Source: Mesodorylaimus sp. YZB2_4 (lineage: Eukaryota > Nematoda > Enoplea > Dorylaimida > Dorylaimidae). Taken from it: a DNA stretch of 64,000 bases. A program made the translations under genes and the position numbers. How positions within the stretch are numbered: the stretch's first letter is position 1; each line of letters begins with the position of its first letter. The stretch is taken from NCBI GenBank assembly GCA_030248295.1, contig JASANH010000220.1, positions 496,001 to 560,000 of the forward strand, in the 5' to 3' direction. The notes beneath the pieces are model-generated. The model ran no database searches. It saw nothing but the letters and a program-made list of their open reading frames with translations, and had not been told where the DNA came from. Positions 10,402 through 21,100 of this stretch are shown piece after piece.

Positions 10402-12446
10402 ATGTTATCGACTGCACGAGCTACATCCGGAAGTTTCCTCCATGCGCTGGACTTGGCGGTGAAAGCGGTATGTGTTTCTGGTTGTTTTGCAAGAATGTAG
10501 GTCTAAGCAATGTAGTTTGGCCGGAATGTGCAGCCGCCTTCTGCTGTACGGGTATAGGCTATAGCCTATTGACCTTGCTTGCACTAAAAGCATGCATTTC
10601 TATTTCAGCCAATTCGATACAGCGCCACTGCGAGTGCTGCGCCTCGAATCAAAAAATTCGAAATTTATCGTTTCAATCCCGATAAGCCGAAAGAGAAACC
10701 TCATTTGCAAACTTACGAGGTCGATTTGAACAAATGCGGTCCGATGGTTTTGGATGCTTTGATAAAAATTAAAAACGAGGTCGATCCAACGTTGACATTT
10801 CGACGATCGTGTCGTGAAGGTAGGCTGTCTTGGCATTTGATAACACGGGAAGGGATAGTAATTTGTGTTGTTTAGGTATTTGCGGGTCCTGTTCAATGAA
10901 TATCGGTGGTGCCAACACATTGGCTTGCATTTGGTAAGTGGATCTGACCTGTGAACGGAATTTAGACCTCGATGGTACAGTTATGAAAAAAATGGAGGCA
11001 TGCTAGCCCAACAAGTCTTGGTGCCCAACGTCCCTGGCCAGCATCAGCCGACCCAGGCCCAACACTCCCGACCCAAAATGCGTGATTATGCTTCCTCGAA
11101 AATCTGCGCAATCACGCAAGATTCCGAAAACAATTTTCGGGTTGGCCGATGCTGGGTCCCTGGTAGCTCTGTCTTTGATCGAATCCAGGAACAGTGAAGT
11201 TCGGAGGGCTGGTTCTCTCCAGAAGCTCCCCTCACAGGGCACTGGCTGGATATTGGTACCCACGACCACTGCGTTCTGGCGGCCTAGGGTCGGCTAACAA
11301 GGCCCATAATTGATTTTTTTCCTAGAGCGGCCGGGATGAAAACAATTTCGCATAATTTTCTCTTCTGGAATCTCTCTTAGATGCTTTCGTGCTTCAACCA
11401 TAATCCGTGTATGCAGGATCTCCCTTGCCTCTCCTTGTTCCTCATCTGACATTCCCAACACGAGACCGCCGGTTATCTTCACTAATTTTCATTTTAGCAA
11501 CATCGACACTAATTTGAGCAAGCCAACTAAAATATATCCTCTGCCGCACATGTACGTCATCAAGGATATCGTGCCGGTATGTTGTTGATCAATCCAACCT
11601 AGCCTCGCTGGTTATTTCGTTGCCATTTTTCAGGACATGAACCTGTTCTACGCCCAATACAAATCGATACAACCGTGGTTGAAACGAAAGGATGATGTTA
11701 AACTCGGCGAAAAGCAGCTTTTCCAAACGATCGAAGAACGTGCTCGTTTGGTAAGCACTGGCTTCTTATGGTTATGTTCTTTGACTAATATTGCTCGTTT
11801 CAGGATGGTCTATACGAATGCATTTTATGCGCCTGCTGCTCTACTTCGTGTCCGTCTTATTGGTGGAATGCGGACAAATATTTGGGACCGGCCATATTGC
11901 TGCAATCGTATCGCTGGATTATCGACTCACGCGATCACTACGCCGAGGAGCGCCTGGCTAAAATGCAGGACTCGTTTTCTGCATTCAAATGTCACACCAT
12001 CTTGAATTGCACCAAGACTTGTCCCAAGGTAAGCACTGCGATTATTTGTACTTAAGGGGTTCTCATTGACTTTTGTCATGCCATACTTGATCTATAGCCA
12101 AGCACAGGACTAAGCATATTTGACAATCATTTTTGACCCGGGCGGGAGTCGAACCCTCCCCTTCAAGCGTGCGCGCGCAGCATGAGAGCGGACGCCTTAA
12201 CCACTAGACCACGGCTCGGGACCTACTTTTCCTCTAACAGTTTTTAACCTAGCTTAAATCTTCTTGGACATGATGCCCTTCCTTGTCCCCTGTACTGTGG
12301 CATCATCCGCTACACCAAATGTACTTTTTTTCCAGAGTTTGAATCCGGCTAAGGCTATCGCCGAAATAAAGAAGTTATTGACCGGGGTCGCCAAGAAACC
12401 AGCTGCGGTGCCAGCACCTGCTGAAAAAGTGGCCGCTAGGGCCTGA
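10402..12446 (+). CDS. SDHB: succinate dehydrogenase iron-sulfur subunit, mitochondrial
   Basis: Seven exons: 10402-10467, 10609-10819, 10876-10933, 11498-11576, 11634-11750, 11804-12028 and 12336-12446, totalling 867 nt and 288 aa, the usual family length. It carries electrons from FAD in SDHA to ubiquinone in complex II of the inner membrane. Exon 1 encodes a basic, Ser/Ala-rich leader ([16 protein letters not shown]), a good matrix targeting signal. The plant-type ferredoxin domain has CREGICGSC plus a later Cys for the 2Fe-2S cluster. The C-terminal domain has [12 protein letters not shown] and [12 protein letters not shown] for the 4Fe-4S and 3Fe-4S clusters. All ligands are present. Introns 2, 4 and 5 are 53-57 nt; intron 3 is 564 nt and intron 6 holds a tRNA-like remnant. 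Confidence 0.97.
12136..12220 (-). repeat. tRNA-like sequence in SDHB intron 6
   Basis: On the minus strand a near-paired acceptor (CCCGAGC with GCCCGGG, one mismatch), an A-box-like TGGTCTAGTGGTTAAGG and a perfect T arm (GGGAGGGTTCGACTCCC) are present. The anticodon arm does not pair cleanly and the middle is GC-repeat-like. It resembles a tRNA-Glu-type head of a SINE or a tRNA pseudogene. A very similar T arm recurs at about 23207-23228 on the plus strand. Confidence 0.6.
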
Positions 12447-12756
12447 AAAACTTCGGTATTGACGGTACAGTAACATTGTGGGGATTGTATGTGCTCTATA
12501 CGTAGAAGAGTTTTGTAGATTTTTCTGAGGTGATCGTATTCATTATATTCATAGTATTGAAGTTCGCAAGGTAATCCTTCCCGGGTACGATATCACCAGT
12601 CATAAATGCTCTTCTGTGCTGCAGATAAATGTTCACACTTCAAATTCATTTTAACACATTTCAAATAAGCCCTTAAACAAGTCCAAATGCGAAAAAGAGA
12701 ATGGCAATGCCCTGAACAAAATAGAAAGCAAAATTAATATTCTGAGAGGATACCAT

Positions 12757-12762
12757 TTTATT
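12757..12762 (-). terminator. poly(A) signal overlapping the MLF distal stop
   Basis: AATAAA on the minus strand overlaps the TAA stop of the distal MLF exon, implying a very short 3' UTR for that isoform. Position is good to within about 2 nt. Confidence 0.55.
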
Positions 12763-14681
12763 CCAGCTCTACGATTTTCGGACCACCCAGTCGCCTGCTT
12801 TCCGTTTTCTTTTTTGGTTCCATTTCTTCTGGTTCTTCAATGCGCATTTGAGATTTTGGTTTCTTTTGATGCATGGCATCGCGTCGTCCATGGTTTTTCG
12901 TGCTGTAGGGTGAAGCTCGATGACTACGGCGTTGACTGAAACACGCACAACAAATAATATCATTTACTACCACGTAGTACAAGAGCCAGGGGGATTGGAT
13001 ATTTCTTACACCTGTCTAGTTTCTACTGCCCCTATACACGCAAAAATACACTGATTAGCAGAACAGGTACTAGTCTAAGCACGGAACAAATGTTTCGCGC
13101 GACCGAAAAACCCGCCTCCATTATGGCGTCCAGAATCTTCGTCAGTCACCTCTTGGATGATAGGACCTTTTGGCTGGCTGTGTTGCCGAGGCACGCTTCG
13201 CGAGCGACGCCTGTAATTCAGGAAAGCAACCTGTGAGCATCTGTTTCGTGCGCAGTTCAAGGTGAGAAGAGTCCCCCCAGTCTTGAATGACCTAGAACCG
13301 TCAAGCTAGCTAACACAACATGACTCACCTCCTGCTAGCGGAATCCTCGATAGCCAGCTGAGGCCCAGTTGCGCCATCATCGTCCAAGAAATATCGTTCA
13401 CCGCTAACAGCTCGTGTGGCACGCGACCATTCTCGATCGAATTGTTTAGCTTCGTCTGAAACGGAAGGAGACTAGTTACAGTTAGCTAAACTCGTGCCAT
13501 AAGGCGCATGTTCATGCGTGACTAAAGGCCAACTAGTTTGTACCTTGTTTCAATCCGATGAATTCTTGATTTTCCAAGATTTGCCCACCCGTAGTACGAT
13601 CGCGTCGTTTTTCAATAATGTGCCCACGATTTCCGATATGATGGCCTATTTCCATTTTCTCCACGCCTTGAACTGTGTCTCGAACGCTGCGACGTGTTTC
13701 TTTCACATCGCCAGCCTTCCTTACGCTTTCAGTTTTTTCGTAATATTCCGGACGCCCGTTTTCGCCTGGTTGCAGTGATATCATCGTACTTTGAGTAAAA
13801 ACATGGCTGTTTGGATCGTTGATGACTTGAGCTTGCATTTGTTCCATTTGCCTCACCAGACCACCGAAAAGGCCGCCTCCGAAACCGAATCCAAATGGGT
13901 CCATCAAAGACGCCATCGGATCACGTTCAACCAAAGCAGAACCACGGTCCTCCGTCGAGCGATGACCACGCCTGCAACGCAAATATTCAACTTTCCTTGT
14001 TGAAATACCGTGCAGGGATTTTCATAGGATACAACACACGATTTGATTAAAAAACCGCTGCAACGATGTAAAATGATAGAATTAGATTTTGACAAAGGAG
14101 GGAAAGCATTGCAGTTAAAACCGCAAACTTCTTCCATTACCTGCAGACACGCAAGAGAAAGCTCTTCCTACCTGTCGTATCCATTGTCGTCGATCATTTG
14201 CTGCCTTGGGGAACGATGACGTTCACCGTCGGTCATACGTCCTCCACCGATGAATCCAAACGGGTCAAACAAAGCGTCCATGTCGCGCATGTGATTTCGC
14301 ATCATGCGATGCATATCCCTGAAACGAAAAGATGCTGAGATACTGGTTTGAAATTGAGCTTTCCTCAACTTGCAAGAAATCAATGTGTTGGCGGCTGTAT
14401 TCTCGCTGATTATCAGACGAAACTCAAGACACAGCAATCGAAGGCACGAACGAAAAATGATTGTTTCTATCGAGGCACCCTATGCGTGAACGTTTTGTAT
14501 GGTTACATGGGATGAACTGTATCTGCCATTCTTCTGAAAGCGTACACACAGCAAAATCACTCAGTCATGTCTCCTCTCCTGTACAGCTAGTACCTAACAT
14601 ATTCCATTTATTACAGTACTGTATATATACCTACCCGAAAAACGGATCGTCGAAAGCCCCGCCACTGCGAAAGAAACTCAT
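12758..14681 (-). CDS. MLF: myeloid leukemia factor family protein
   Basis: Exons are 14681-14635, 14318-14172, 13971-13544 and 13455-13329, then either 13210-13075 (294 aa) or 12935-12758 (308 aa). Each choice gives an exact multiple of three. The start MSFFRSGGAFDDPFFG and the following RMMRNHMRDMDALFDPFG match the MLF N-terminus. A second DPFGFGFGGG and the segment STMISLQPGENGRPEYYEKT through TVQGVEKMEIGHHIGNRGH are the conserved MLF core. The product is a nuclear/cytoplasmic adaptor affecting transcription-factor stability and cell-cycle exit. Both candidate last exons accept a phase-2 junction and start with an Arg/Ser stretch, so alternative 3' ends are likely. The distal stop codon overlaps an AATAAA poly(A) signal. 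The gene is convergent with SDHB. Confidence 0.93.
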
Positions 14682-15864
14682 TTCGGGAACACAATCAAGA
14701 AATCTGCTAAAAAGAATTGAAACAAGAGAACGCGCAGACACGACGTAACAGTCCACGTCAAAGAGAACAATCGCCAAAACGCAATCGAGCGAACCAAACA
14801 GATGTTTCGCGAAAATTCGTGGCGTCTATGGATTTTAGCACATTTGATGTGCAAGAAGTAATTTATAGGCGGGAAATTCAAAATTTGCGTAAACGCAGCG
14901 GAGAACTGGGCTCTTTTCGGCGCTGGTTAATTGCGGCTAGCAGAACATTTCTTTGCATTGAGAATTTTTAAAACGTTTCGGAAAGCGGGAAACGTAAGGA
15001 TTTAATCATGAATAATGATTAATTCATTATCCACTTATGATTTATGTTTAGATTTCAAAATTGTATGTTTATGACAAAAGAATAATCAAATTTTTTCTTG
15101 AGGGGTTGACACTAATCAAGTTCCGATTAAATTTGCCTGTGAGACTGCATAATCAATAGGCGTCTGTTTTCACCTATCCGTGCTCATGCTTTTTTACATC
15201 CCGTGTATTTACAGGAAAATCTTCTTCCCGAAATTTTTCTGCCAATCCAAATTGGTAGCATGGACCTAGGTTCCCCCTGTGCAAACAAGGAAATCTGATT
15301 GGCCACTATCGCCACAGCCAGTCCCAGCACAGCCCAGTACTGGGTACTCTTTGGGGTGCGGCTAGGGCTCGGTTTAGAGGAGCCAGGGCAGTGCTCATGG
15401 TGAGCCCCTTAGGTGACACCAGCGCACTTTCGCCCACTCGACTCGTTTCCTAATTTTTCTAAATTCGCGGGGAGCCACCCTTCGTATTTGCTTGGCCCGC
15501 ACCTCAGGTCAGGTCAGCCAAACTGACCTGAGGTGCGGGTCAAACGCCAAACGCCAGCCAATGAATTCGACTATGTAACCAGCGCAGCCAGGCGGCGGGA
15601 CAAGTGAGAGGACCGAAGTCTCTACCACAAGAAATTCCGACAGGAGGACGGTTAGTCTCACGATACGTGCCCTAAAAACCTCCTCAACCCGAGAGGTCGA
15701 CGTCTCCCAGCCAGGGAAGGTGTCGATCATCCAGCCGCCATGGATGCTTGTTACGATTCGTATACCCTCAAGAAACCTCTGCGGTCGTTGTTCCTTTGGG
15801 TTCATACTAAAAGCGTCCTGAAGTTGACCTCAGGGCAGGTTCTTGGTTTGTCTGTGATCTACTG
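14682..15864. other. intergenic with a perfect 17-bp foldback
   Basis: Shared upstream region between MLF (-) and the right arm of the inverted duplication. The first 350 bases are AT-rich. A perfect foldback sits at 15496-15539. No gene recognised; small frames only. Confidence 0.4.
15496..15539. repeat. perfect inverted repeat (17-bp arms, 10-nt loop)
   Basis: CCCGCACCTCAGGTCAG is followed after ten bases by its exact complement CTGACCTGAGGTGCGGG. No T run follows, so it is not a simple terminator; it may be a transposon end or a structured RNA. Confidence 0.85.
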
Positions 15865-17290
15865 TAGGATTGCTCAGACATCGTCATGCATTGTTCTGCT
15901 CGTACAGGACCCTCTGTTGTTGACTTGCCTGTACTGCGCCAACTACAGTGGAACTGGTCGCCAAGGTGCGCAACTTAGAACCGAGTCCATTCGATCAGCA
16001 AGCAGGCTAGTCATCTTTACACTTTCGACTCGACCACTTTGCAAACGTGCTCTCGAAGTCATTTCACTTCCTGCGTCTCTCTGGTGTGGTCGGTTGGTCA
16101 GAGGCGTCTGGAATCGTGTCGTCATGGCGGGCAACAACTGGTGGTTGAGCGAAGAAAAATGGACCAGGCGTCCCCCGAAGAAGCTCCGCAGCGCCTACGC
16201 CTACTTCGTGCAAGCGAATTTCCGTCGGGTCGGACGAGTTCTGGGCACCAGGTACCATCTTGTTCTTATTAGGCCGATAGTTTTATTTTGAGGGGACTCG
16301 TCCCATTTAGGATGCCGCAAGTGATCATCCGCGGTCTCGGCCAAGCTTGGCGGAATATGACGGAAGAGGAGCGGAAGCCGTACAGGCAACTGAGCATCAA
16401 GGACTGGGAACGCCATCGAACCACCAAGGAAAAGTGGGCCGCGAAACTCACGGGCCGTCCGCCGCGAATGCGCCGACGTCTGAAACCCGTGGATGCTCCC
16501 GTAAGTTATCTGGTGGTAAGGTAGTGGGGGTTATCGAGGGGTCTGTCCTCGGACATTGATGCTGATTTGGGGACCGTTGACCGTTTTAGAAACGCAGCCG
16601 CAATCCGTACGTCATCTACATCCAGGACACGTTCCACGAAATGCGGCGAGAGTTCCCGAACTGGCCGGCTGAAGACATCGTGATGGAGATCGCCGCTCGA
16701 TGGCGCAAAATGTCCGACGAGGAGAAGGAGCCATTCGTGTAAGTCATATGCAGAGGGCCCTCGGGGACTTTGTCACCGCTTCTGATTTTTAGGAAAAAAA
16801 GCGCCGACGACAAGCAACGCTTCGCCATCGAAATGCGCGAGTACCGTCGAATGCGGTTCCGTCAAGAAGCTCTGGATCGAGTGCGCAACTACGAAATGCG
16901 TCTGTCCGCCGCCCGCCAACGAGCTGCCAAGAATGCGCCCCTGGTCGAGGCCTGAACACTCTTCGAAGAAGCCGCGGTGATTTGCCAAGATGATTTGTAT
17001 GTTCGCTGCTAACATGCTGTGTAGTAATCTTTTTGTAATCCACTCGGTACTCGATGTGTGCGTTCGAAAGATACTTGGTTGAATCGCTCGTTGAGTCAAG
17101 CTCGATAGCTTTGGTGATCATGTAAGCCATAGAACCAGAGCATTAAGCTGGAGTAAAGCACGAGAATGCGACAAATAGTCAGGCAGGTCAGGAAAGGAAT
17201 CCTGGCTGGTGTGCCAATGCGACAGATTTTCAGGCGGCATGAGAAATACCATGGTGACCAAGTTGTATTGGATGAGGCAGACGACTGGTG
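15865..17290. repeat. inverted duplication, right arm (contains HMG copy B)
   Basis: Reverse-complement partner of about 6660-8225. It lacks the MITE, so it shows the pre-insertion sequence (GGTCGCC directly beside CCAGTTCCACTG when read on the copy A plus strand). Identity is highest over the gene and falls in the 3' flank beyond 17150. Confidence 0.8.
16124..16955 (+). CDS. two-HMG-box protein, copy B (TFAM/HMGB-like)
   Basis: Exons 16124-16251, 16311-16500, 16590-16738 and 16793-16955 give 630 nt and 209 aa, each exon exactly as long as in copy A. Domain order is the same: HMG box 1 split by intron 1, basic linker (GRPPRMRRRLKPVDAP), HMG box 2 split by intron 3, and a helical basic C-terminus (RMRFRQEALDRVRNYEMR). 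Differences from copy A include TRRPPKK for TTRPPKK, NFRRVGRVLG for NFCRVGRILG and VKKSADD for VQKSADD. None breaks the frame. The frame is open upstream of the ATG as in copy A, and the amino acids there are largely conserved, so the true start could lie in an unseen upstream exon carrying a mitochondrial leader. Confidence 0.85.
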
Positions 17291-18135
17291 TCTAACCACT
17301 AGTGTCAAGTCAAGGTGCAGACCTGTCGATATCTGGGTCAAGTTGCACCGAAGCTGATGCCGATAATTCGAACGTTTTTCCAGTGTGGATATTTTTTGGT
17401 AATCATGTACAGTATGGCCAGATACCGAGATGTGCTTTTCGATACACCGATCGATCTAGTAGTCGAGTACGCCATGCGCGAAAGGGTCTCGTTCCCTAAT
17501 TTTGCACTTGCACCTTGCACTCATCTTTTTGGCTCACTTCAGCAGACTCTGCTGCGCATGCATCAGAAATTCTACATTGTGACCTTCTTAGAGGGCAGGC
17601 TCTTATGCGATTTGTTCTCGTGAAAAAATATTTTGCCGATATGCACCCAATGAACCCTACAAAGCTCATGTTTGGGTGAATAAATCAGGTTTCATAGGGA
17701 CGAGGTCGGCCTATCAGTGCATTGGGCTAAACCTGCGCGTTCTTGAGACAATCAAAGATGAGCAGGCCGGGCTGAAAACAAAAGAACCGGACTCTTCAAC
17801 AAAAAATCCGATGGCCCCTCATTGACTGCCATTGTAGAACCGGATTTGCCCCTACTGTATACATAAAGGCCCACTGACCTGGTTCGATCATTTTTATCGA
17901 ATACCTCATTGCAGTGCTGTCGGGCTTCTGCTGCCGAGCAGATTTTATCAGTTTTTCAGTCCGAAACAATCCGGTAAGTTTGGATTCCCACTCCGCCTGG
18001 GCCCGAACCCAGATGGGGGTATACGGATACTTCAACCTCAAAATTCTTGTTGTCCCTTGAGTTCACCATTGTGGTTTTTTTCAGCTTTTTTGTCAGGTTT
18101 GATCAAAAGCATCTTCGTTTTAGACGTCTTCTGCT
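17291..18135. other. no gene recognised
   Basis: Upstream flank of the ECT2-like gene. A 102-codon open frame at 17315-17623 has no recognisable domain or splice context. Confidence 0.35.
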
Positions 18136-21100
18136 ATGGCTGCCAACAATGCTGCAGGTCTGGTGATGAAGAATGGCAAAGGTAAGTTGTCTGAGAAGAT
18201 GAATAGAGTCAATCTTGCATTGAGAGAGCTGATGGTAATGTATAGGAAGGGGGATAATATCTTTTAGGGTTTCGAAAGCGAGTCGAAAACCTTCTCTCCT
18301 ATTCGACTACGTGTCTGAAACTCACTCACTCGTTAGTTTTCCGTCTTGAATAGTCCTCTCCTAAAATTCATAGTTTCCTACCGCCTTCTAATCCTGTGGT
18401 TTCCCTGAGGTAATACGGAGCTCCTGTGTACAGCGAGCGCTTTGTCTGATATCCGAAAGTGCTAATCAAGACAGGGTGCCATGGGCCACGGGCAATACCT
18501 GCGCCCTGCCCATGGAACCCTGTCGTGTTAGCGCTTTCACCGTTTGGTCCCCAGCCCAAGGCTGGTATAGGGCTGGCTTAAAACCCAATATCAGCCTAAG
18601 TCTAATCTTATATCTGCCTAAGCTAACCTATGTTGGCGACCAAACAGCAAAAGTGCTGTGATGTTTTTGATGGAGTAGCGGGTAAGAAAATGAGGAGCTA
18701 TGCTGATTGAGGGAAGGTGTCCGGCAGACGTACTGGAACAGTGACGTGCATGGTACCAGAGATTATTTCTTTTGGAAGCAAGGGGGTGAATTTATCAACT
18801 GCACCCATTGTGCGGGCATTCTCGATGACCACTCTACTGTATGCTCGTTTTTCTTTTTAGGCACACCCGCCTGCGCGCCCCCCACGATCAGTGCCGTGTG
18901 TCTCGTCGGTGACTGCGCCTCAGACAGCGCATTACATAATATTATTGTAAGTCTTATTCGTGATAGGCCTAACCATCATCATACTTCTGACTCCTTTGTT
19001 AGAGCGAAATGGAGTCCATCAAAGACATGATCACCTCGAACGACGGCCTCGATTTCATCAACGCGAATGTCGCATTCGTTATCGACCAGTTCGATGGACC
19101 CGTTTTTGAACGATTGAAAATAGCGAAAAAACCAGTATTTGGTCCCACGGCCATCAAAGAATGTGCGGTTGATAAGGTAAGGATAGTCCGAGGGAAGGGG
19201 CGTGGAGGTGACCTACACTGTCTACTCTTGGCGGTCCGATTGGTGGCTGCAAAGTTTCTAGGTGGAGAGTTATCTGCTGTGGTAGGAACAAATTGCCTAA
19301 TCTTTTCCGTTCCAAAATCGTGGCCTGTTAGATGCCCCCCCCCCGACCAATACTGTGGCGCTAACAGATTCGTGAGGTTTTGCTCTACTGTTTCCAGCAG
19401 TTATGTCTTATACGACGACCCCTGTATTGTCGTTCGATGCATGGTATCATCACGTGCTTCACAGGATTCGGAAATAATCTGGAAGTCTTGGTAAGATGGC
19501 CACCGAAGCCTATTCCGCTTGCTTAAAGGTAACATGTTTTAGGAAGAGCTGGTCAATCTAGTGCACTACATGGGTGGCAGCGTTCGAGAAAACTTTGGGG
19601 CTAAAGTGACGCACGTTGTTGCGGCAACTACTCAAAGCGAGAAATATCGGGTAAGTAAACTAAAAAAGACTGTCTTTGGTTCCCTAACCAATTTCTAAGC
19701 ACCGTTTTGAAGGGTGTTTCTTCCCGGCACTCCCCACCCACTCTTAAACCCCCTCAGCCTAAGAGTGCATCACTCAATGGAAAATATCCAATCAGGCCAA
19801 GGCTATGAGGGATGGGATTAGCGCGCCCAAGCTCATGAGATGGGATTAGCACATTAGGTAGGCCAACAGTTCGAGGGTCAGCCAACTTCAACTACGCTTT
19901 TTAATTTAGTTGGCAGTGGCGGCTGGAATTCCAATCATGAGTCAAGAATGGATCACCGAGGCCTGGGAAAAGCGATCGGTCGCGTCATCATACGCTTTTA
20001 CTGAAGAAATGGTAACTTCCTGTGCATATAGCCTTGGGCTACAGGGATCACAGAGTTGCCAAATGAATCGGGTGTCCAAAAAAGTTTTTAAACCTAGAGG
20101 AATGAAATTTGAATTTCAACAGCCTCTTCGTTATTCTGCGTGTTTTAGCATCAGAAGTTAGTAGCTGCTGGTTTTATTTTCAGATGGCCTATAAATTGCC
20201 TGCTTTGTACGGTCTCAAATTAGCTTTCCATGGTTTCACGCAGGACGATACCGAGAAGATGGAAACGCGAGCTGTGCAGCTGGGTATGGCGCCGTGTGTG
20301 GGGAGGTGTCGGTGTAGCCAAACTTTTACGCCTTGGTTTTAGGTTTTTGTGGGAACTATCATAAAATGAATATTCAGTATCTTTTGGTTGAGGGGAATAA
20401 ATTGCACAGTATATATCTCTTCAATAAGTCTAGTTTCGAGGGCTTACAGTCTGTGCGCCGATGGAGTTTTTCCCCGCCTTCTCCATCCTGATAAGTCCCC
20501 TCCTACGGCCGCCGCCTGAACCCTCCTGACCCCTCTCCTGACTGAGGAGTTTTTGGTACAGTAAGGCATTGCAAAGCACTAAATCCAAGTTAGGCGCTGA
20601 TTTTAGGTGGCCCTGTGACGGAAGCAGCAAGTTGCTCTCATTACGTGCTGGCCGACGAGTACGTGGCGAACGATTGGCCAGGCTTCGTTCAGCCGAATGA
20701 CTTGTGCCGCGTCGTGTCTGCTGAGGTGAATAGCGTGGTTTTCTTTCTCAGCTCTGATAATGAGTGGGTGGATATCTGTAAATTCTTCCATAATCTAATC
20801 GCCAATCTGATTAACAGGGACAATTCTCCATGGCAGAGCACAGGAGCTAAATCATGGGCACCTTTTCAACAAACGAAGCCAATATTTTTTGTTGTAGTGG
20901 TTCTGGGCAAGCGGTCATTTGGACGTTTGCGCCAATGAAAACGAATATCGTGGCTTCGATAAGATGAGTTTTTAAATCACGGTGTCTTGCAACATGCACG
21001 CTCACACAAGGTTTTGAGTCTGTCGTGTTCTCGCCCATCTCGACTGCTCCGAAAATTAGTCAGTTCACCTAAGATTCAAAATTGTTCTATCTGTACAAAG

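Noticed and set aside
12136..12220. Functional tRNA-Met or tRNA-Glu
   Set aside because: Acceptor and T arms pair, but the anticodon stem does not and the variable region is repeat-like.
17315..17623. 102-codon open frame (+) between HMG copy B and ECT2
   Set aside because: No recognisable motif and no conservation test possible; length is within chance for this composition.
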